DNA from: Gigaspora rosea
Lineage: Eukaryota > Glomeromycota > Glomeromycetes > Diversisporales > Gigasporaceae
Direction: 5' to 3'
NCBI GenBank assembly: GCA_003550325.1
Contig: QKWP01000346.1
Location: 209,913 to 273,912 of the forward strand
Length of the DNA stretch: 64,000 nucleotides
Made by a program: the position numbers and the translations under genes. Below are positions 57,921 to 64,000 of the stretch, one piece after another. The stretch's first letter is position 1. Every line of letters begins with the position of its first letter. Under the pieces are notes generated by a model, which was given only the letters and a program-made list of their open reading frames with translations, ran no database searches and was not told the origin of the DNA.

Positions 57921-59809
57921 GATAGAATTTTATGCTCACCCTGGTAAGTTAATAATTAGTGTTGCATTATTTAACAGTTAAAACTCACAAATATGCCCGA
58001 TATTAAAATGAACAGAAATTTTATATTCACCCTGCAAAGTTAATTATTAAAGTTGCAATTTAAAAGTTAAAACCCTTGAATATACCCGATATTAAAATAA
58101 CAGAAATTTATACTCACTCTGTTAATAGTTAGAGTAATTAGAGTTGTATTATTTAACAGCTTACACTCTTGATATGCCCAATATTAAAAAATAAATAGAA
58201 TTTTATACTCACTCTAGTAAGTTAATGATTATGGTAGCATTATTTAACTGTTTTACTCTAAATATGCACAATATTAAAAATAAATAGAAATTTTATACTC
58301 ACGCTGTTAAATTAATGATTAATTTCCATTTTTTAATAGTTATAGTCTTGATATTTAAATAAACGGAAAATTTCTACTCACACTGTTAATGATTAAAGTT
58401 GAATTATTTAGCAGTTAATACTCTTTGTTATACCTGATATTAAATTGAGCAGAAAATTTGTATTTACCCTAGTAAATTGATTATTAAAGTTACATTATTT
58501 AACGGTTGATACTCTTGGTATGCCCGAACAGAAAGTTTATACTCACCCTGTAAAGTTATGATTGGTGTTGCGTTATTCAAAACTTAATGCTCTTGAATAT
58601 ACAATATTAAAAATAAACTTTATTTTCTACTCACGCTAGTAAGTTAATTAATAAAAATTGCATTATTTGACAGTTGATACGTCCGATATTAAAAAAAAAA
58701 AAAACAAAAATTCTATATTCACCCTGGATAGTCATTGGCTAGAGTTGCAATATTTAGCATTTAAGATTTGAATATATCTGATATTAAAATAACCAGAAAT
58801 CGTATACTCACCCTGTAAAGTTAATGATTAGAGTCGCATTATTTAACAGTTAATACTCGTGAACACATCCGATATAAACGAGCAGAAATTTTATAGTCAC
58901 TCTATAAGATAATAATATTTAGGATTCTTGTATATACACGATATTGAAGTAGACAGGAATTTATACTCACTCTGGCAAATTAGAATTGCGTTATTTAACA
59001 ATTAATATTCTAAATATACCTGATATTAAAATGAACAGAAATTTTATACTCACTCTAATAATTTAATGATTAGAATTGCATGATTTAATAGTTAATACTC
59101 TTGGATATACCTGATATTAGAATGAACAGAAATTTTATACCCACGCTGGTAAATTAATGAGTAGTGTTGCATTACTTAGCATATTCAGATATATTCGATA
59201 TTAAAATAAGCAAAGATTTTATACTACCCTGTAAAGTAAACAATTATAGTTACATTATTTAATAGTTAGTTAATATTCTTGAATCTAGCAGATACAAAAA
59301 TGAACAGAAATTTTATACTCACACTGGTATATTAAAGTTACATTATTGAATAGTTAATACTCTTGGATATACTCGATATTGAAATAAACAGGATTTATAC
59401 ATACACTGGTAAGTTGATTATAAGAGTTGAATTATTTAATGGCTAATATTCATATATCTGATATATAATCGATATTAAAATGAACAATAATTTTATACTC
59501 ACACTGATAAGTTAATATATTATTTATTTAACAGTTAATACCATAGGTATACCCGATATTAAAATGGACTGAAATTTTATACTTACCCTATAAAGTTTAT
59601 GATTAGCGTCGCAACAGTTAATACTTTTAGATAAACCCAATATTAAAATAAATAAAATTTTATACAGTACTCACGCTGTTAATAATTAGAGCTATATTAT
59701 TCAACAGTTCATATTCTTGAATCTACCTGATACTAAAATTAACAGAAATTTTATGCTCACCCTGAAAAGTTGATAATTAGAGTTGTATTATTTAACAGTA
59801 AATAATCCT

Positions 59810-59927
59810 GTTTATACCCTGGTCATTATATCAAGATCACAGGGCATAAATCAGTTAAACCCTGGACACTATGTGTATAAGCGGAAATTAAATTTCCAAC
59901 TGCCTAGGATATAAACTATTACATATA
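59810..59927. mobile_element. Small TIR-like insertion in the satellite
   Basis: GTTTATACCCTGGTCA (left) and GTTTATATCCTAGGCA (reverse complement of right) bracket about 118 bp lacking the satellite unit. Confidence 0.5.
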
Positions 59928-61128
59928 TCTAATACGAACAGAAATTTTATACTCACACTGATAAGTTTAATAGTTAAAGTTGCATTATTCAATAATTACA
60001 CAGTTGGATATACCCAAAATTAAATGAACAGAAATATTATACTCACGCTTGTAAGTTAATGATTAGAACCGCATTATTTAACAGTTAATACTAATAGTTG
60101 TATCCGATAATTAAAATGAACAAAACTTTATATTCACCCTGTTAATGATTAAAGTTGTATTATTTAACACTTACAGTAATACTCTTATTATCTGGTATTA
60201 AAATGTCGGAAAACTTCATACTCACACTGATAAGTTGATGACCGGAGTTGCATTATTTAAAAGTTAATGATCTTGGATATACCCGATATTTAAATGACCA
60301 AAAACCTTATACGCACACTGGTAAGTTAATGCATTATTCAACAATTAATGCTTTTGGATATACCAGGTATTGAAAACGAACAGAAAATTTTACTCACACT
60401 AGTAGTTTATGATTAGAGTTATATTATTTAGCAGTTAATTGGGCATATCCGACATGAAGAGAAATTTTATATCCACCCTGGAAAGTTAACCATTAGAGTT
60501 GTATTATTTCAACGTATTACTTTTGGATATATTCGATACTTAAATAAACAAAAATTTTATACTCACTCTGGTAAGTTAATAATCAGAGTTGCATTATATC
60601 ATAGTTAATACTCTTGAATATACCTGATATTAAATAAACAGAAATTTCATACTCACTCTGATAAGTTAGTAGTTAGAATTAAATTAGCACTCTTGGATAT
60701 ATCTAATATTAAAAATGAATTTAAATTTTATACTCACTCTGATAAGTTCGATGATTAGAGTTGTATTATTTAATAGTTAATACACTTAGATATGCCCGCT
60801 ATTAATGGACAGAAATTTTATACTTACACTAGTAAGTTAATAAATAGAGTTACATCATTAGCAATTAATACGCTTTGATTAAAATAAATAGAACCTTTGT
60901 ACTCACACTATTAAGTTAATGATTAGAGTTGTATTATTTAAAGTTAATATTCATGGTTATATCAGGTACAAAAATGAACAAAATTTTATACTCACACTGA
61001 TAAGTTAATGGTTAGAGTTGCATGATTTAACATATAATATTCTTGGATATATCTGGTATTCAAATTTCATACTTACACTGGCAAGTTGACAATTAGAATC
61101 ATTATTTAACAATTAAAGAACTTGAAAA

Positions 61129-61491
61129 TGGTTTTGCCACGAAATCCCGAAAGACAGATTCCCGAACCGTCCTAATATTACCCTAAAAATCAGTTACGTA
61201 TCGATGTTTGAAAATTTAATTCAACATTGGTATACCGACGACTTAATTTTATTAATACAGTATTTTCTTTTGCAAATATTGCGAAATTATTATGTAATTA
61301 CAAATTGGCAATATTACGCAAGTTAAAAACCGGAGTTATAGTATGTCTTGAGCTCTAAAACGTAACTGATCTTTAGGATAATACTTGGTTCGTCAGATTC
61401 CCGAAAGGACATAATACCGACAAAATTAGTTATAATGCTGGCGGTATTATATTTTTCGGGAAAATGGGCTTCGGGATTTTATGGTAAAACC
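61129..61491. mobile_element. TIR element with probable 8-bp TSD in the satellite
   Basis: TGGTTTTGCCACGAAATCCC (left) pairs with GGTTTTACCATAAAATCCC (reverse complement of right). Flanks CTTGAAAA (61121-61128) and CTTGCATA (61492-61499) match at 6/8 and restore the satellite reading across the junction. The inner arms have ATTCCCGAA and GTAACTGATCTTTAGG-type inverted pairs. Confidence 0.7.
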
Positions 61492-62109
61492 CTTGCATAC
61501 CCGATATTTAAAATGAACAAAAATATTATACTCACACTGTTAAGTTAATGCATTATAACAATTAATACTTTCAGGTATACCAGGTATTAAAATAAACGGA
61601 GATTTTTTACTCACGCTAGATTAGAGTGGAATTATTTATGGTAAATACTCTTGGATATATCGGACATTAAAATGAAAAGAAATTTTATATTCACCTTGGA
61701 AAGCCTGGAAAGTTAATAATTAGAATTGTTTTGACAATTAATACTTTTGGAAAGCTCGACATCAAAATGAACAGAAATTTTATACACACTCTGATAAAGT
61801 TGCATTAACGATTGATAATCTTGAATAAACTCAATGTTAAATATGAATAGAAGTAATTTTATACTCACCCTGGTAAGTTGTTAATAATTAATGCATATAC
61901 TGATATACTAAATAGTAAAACAAACAGAAAGAAATTTTATACTCACACTGGTAAGTTAGGCATTAATTTGCATAGTTAGCAGCTAATACTTTTTGAATAC
62001 ATCAATAATAAATTAACAGAAAGCTACTTTAAACTTACTCTGGTAAGTTAATTAAAGAATCATTTAATTATTATATTTTCGGACGTATTCAATATTAAAA
62101 TGAAAAATA

Positions 62110-62430
62110 AAATATTATATTAGATCTGTATCATTTCATCGACAATCACAACTTAGACTTATTCACAAACAAGTTCATTTCGTACAGTTTATTTACAGGC
62201 AAGTTTTTTTTTTTACAGTATAAATGTACTAACCTTTAACTCTAATTTTAATTCAACCCTAACGACAATGACTAGAATACCTTGCCTGTGAAATGAGTTG
62301 TCGGTGAATAAATGACTATGAAAATGAATTTGCCTGTAAATTAATCGTCTGAAAATCAACCTGTCTGTAAATTAATTGTCTGTGAACAAGGTTTTGTGAA
62401 GTGATTGTCTACAAAATGAGTCATCGGATA
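62110..62430. mobile_element. Palindromic insertion related to the 20310 element
   Basis: ATTTCATCGACAATCAC / GTGATTGTCTACAAAATGAG ends and repeated GCCTGTAAATTAAT, GTCGGTGAATAAATGA motifs parallel the TTCACCGACAA structure of 20310-20760, including a central TTAGGGT-like or AACCCTAA stretch. Confidence 0.55.
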
Positions 62431-62934
62431 TACTCACGTTAGTAATTTCTAGTTGATTTACGATCCGATTAAGTTGATAAATTTAGGCGATTATAATCAC
62501 TACATGGTAAATTAATTATTGTTAATTGCATGATTTAACGGTTAATCTTCTTGGATACCCAAGATTAACTACCCACACTTGTAAACTAATGAATAGAGTT
62601 GCATTTAATGACTAAAATTCTTGGATATATTAAAATGAGTGGTGAGAAATTTATATACCCCAATAAGTAAATGGTTATTTTGTGGTTAATACTTCCGATA
62701 TACCCAGTATTAAAATAAATTATATACACACGCTAATAAGTTAATGGTAGAAGTTATATTTACCAGTTAATATCTTGGATAATCGCAATACTATTGGTAA
62801 TACTCACGCTGGCAAATGAAAGATTAAAGTCGCGCTATTTAACGATTAATAAATAAGCAATATTAAAATGAACAGAAATAAATTTTATGATTACTATTAG
62901 GATGCTAGTTTCCTTGATCGAAAGAGCAAGAGTT

Positions 62935-63086
62935 AACACCTCTATCCGGATTTATATATTCGGATATATACTAAGCATGTGATATAACGTGACATATTGT
63001 TTTTATATCCGGATATAAATCCGGTTAAATCCGGATTTATACTATGATAAAACCGGAAATAAAAAAATATCCGGATAGAGGTATTA
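62935..63086. mobile_element. TIR element rich in ATCCGGAT
   Basis: TAACACCTCTATCCGGATTT (left) pairs with TAATACCTCTATCCGGATAT (reverse complement of right). The interior repeats TATCCGGATATAAATCCGG. It sits just past the end of the satellite. TTAA-containing flanks on both sides leave the TSD unresolved. Confidence 0.75.
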
Positions 63087-63531
63087 ACTTATTAACTCTA
63101 GTTAGAGCCGTTATAGGTAGTCTATGATCAAACTTAAAATGTAATTTAAAACACAATAAAATGTGTGTAAATACTTTTATTGAAGTCGATAATTTAAGAA
63201 ATATGAATTTTAATGTGCTACTTGAGAATCTGCTTGACGTAATCTTAAAGTTATAATCAAGTTACCTCTTATGTAAATCATCTAGGCTACATATAGATTT
63301 GATTTACATAGTACATTGGACACCCCAGTAACGCATAGATTTAGATGCGTACTGCCATAAGCGTTAATTAGGATCTCCTAAAAATAACATCAAATCGATA
63401 TATGGACTCAAAATAACGTCCATGCGCGTCCCTAAATAAAAAGCTCTGAAAGTAGATTTGGTACTAAGTAAATTTACTTTTGGTTTCTAACAAAAGTTTT
63501 CTTCAGACTGAGCGATTCTAATGGTATTAGA
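63087..63531. other. Gene-free stretch
   Basis: No ORF, RNA or bounded repeat recognised. Confidence 0.4.
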
Positions 63532-63681
63532 TCATTAAAAGCGGCCCAGCAGATCCGTTCGAAATGGCTCTTCAAAGTTTTATTACGATGTCATATTATT
63601 TGCATATCTAAAAAAATATAAACAATCATTTTAAAACTTTGAAGATCTATTGCGGGCGATCTACTGGGCCGTTGTTAATGA
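63532..63681. mobile_element. Small TIR/hairpin element
   Basis: CATTAAAAGCGGCCCAGCAG pairs with CATTAACAACGGCCCAGTAG (reverse complement of right), and CTTCAAAGTTTTA pairs further in. About 150 bp, non-coding, no TSD identified. Confidence 0.65.
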
Positions 63682-63814
63682 CCTAACCATCGTTAGAAAT
63701 TTAGTTAAAATTCGCGTCAAAGCCTATTTAGCATTAGGTGGGTTAAGGTTAGGATCAACATAAGTTAAATTGCCATCCCAACATTTTTTATTAATGGCCC
63801 AAGATATAGTTGTT

Positions 63815-63947
63815 AGACGAAACCTTTTTTGCTTGATGACGAAAGACGAAACCTAAGCCCCAAAATGATGAAACCTCTGACGAAAGACGAAACCTCAAAT
63901 TCTGCTGACGAAAGACGAAACCCAAATTCAAAATGACGAAACTCCCA

Positions 63948-64000
<53 letters not shown>
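63815..64000. repeat. GACGAAAGACGAAACC repeat ending in a 51-base poly(A) run at the window edge
   Basis: Four or more GACGAAAGACGAAACC motifs, then an uninterrupted A-run from 63950 to 64000. The inverse arrangement, with T-runs, is at 21130-21385, so the A-run belongs to this repeat family, though its length here may be an assembly feature. Confidence 0.7.

Larger units (their letters stand above)
53260..62885. repeat. Large diverged satellite, unit about 90-100 bp, on the order of 100 copies
   Basis: The unit runs TGGTAAGTTAATGATTAGAG, TTGCATTATTTAACAGTTAA, TACTCTTGGATATACCCGAT, ATTAAAATGAACAGAAATTT, TATACTCACAC. Copies occur head-to-tail throughout with substitutions and small indels; almost no two adjacent units are identical, so the array is old or weakly homogenised. 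It contains no ORF worth calling. Six or more insertions of unrelated sequence interrupt it. Confidence 0.92.

Noticed and set aside
53260..62885. CRISPR array
   Set aside because: Repeat units are head-to-tail without unique spacers, copies are diverged, and the host is eukaryotic.

Overview
The window is very AT-rich eukaryotic DNA with short introns (about 50-100 bp, GT..AG), long repeat-filled intergenic tracts, and several members of expanded Sel1-like-repeat (SLR) and TKL-type kinase families. This combination, together with TRP-like ion-transport proteins and many short non-autonomous DNA transposons, points to a Glomeromycotina arbuscular mycorrhizal fungus, most likely Rhizophagus. 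This is inferred from gene families and base composition; no marker gene is present.

Layout. 1-2.6 kb: 3' part of an ion-transport-domain gene whose intron holds a 1.1 kb hAT-like insertion with an 8-bp target-site duplication (TSD). 3.2-6.6 kb: a transposase-like fragment and two decayed kinase pseudogenes, one split by a minisatellite and one by a MITE. 7.4-9 kb: dispersed repeats and MITEs. 9.9-18.4 kb (minus strand): an SLR gene ending in two ZZ zinc fingers, a TKL-like kinase, and a second SLR gene, all three carrying a frameshift and/or premature stop. 18.5-23.3 kb: nested mobile elements. 24.0-28.3 kb: a complete 14-exon MCCC1 (methylcrotonoyl-CoA carboxylase biotin-carrying subunit, mitochondrial leucine catabolism), the clearest housekeeping gene here. 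28.9-31.6 kb (minus): a complete 6-exon gene for an MLKL-like protein with an N-terminal four-helix (HeLo-like) region, a degenerate kinase domain and SLRs; it converges on MCCC1 with about 590 bp between stop codons. 33-47.7 kb: almost gene-free, with foldback and terminal-inverted-repeat (TIR) elements, extreme A-rich tracts, a 145-bp tandem repeat and a tRNA-Leu-derived fragment. 48.4-50.8 kb (minus): a decayed hAT-like transposase. 53.3-62.9 kb: about 9.6 kb of a diverged satellite with a unit of roughly 90-100 bp, containing several inserted elements. 62.9-64 kb: more small elements, and a poly(A) run that reaches the window edge.

The two intact genes (MCCC1 and the MLKL-like gene) sit together in a repeat-poor island. 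The rest records repeated transposon insertion; many elements can be bounded to the base by 8-bp TSDs. The most interesting protein is the MLKL-like pseudokinase with SLRs, a plausible fungal regulated-cell-death or signalling component. The most interesting DNA-level signals are the swarm of 8-bp-TSD elements, several inside genes or inside one another, and the large satellite.
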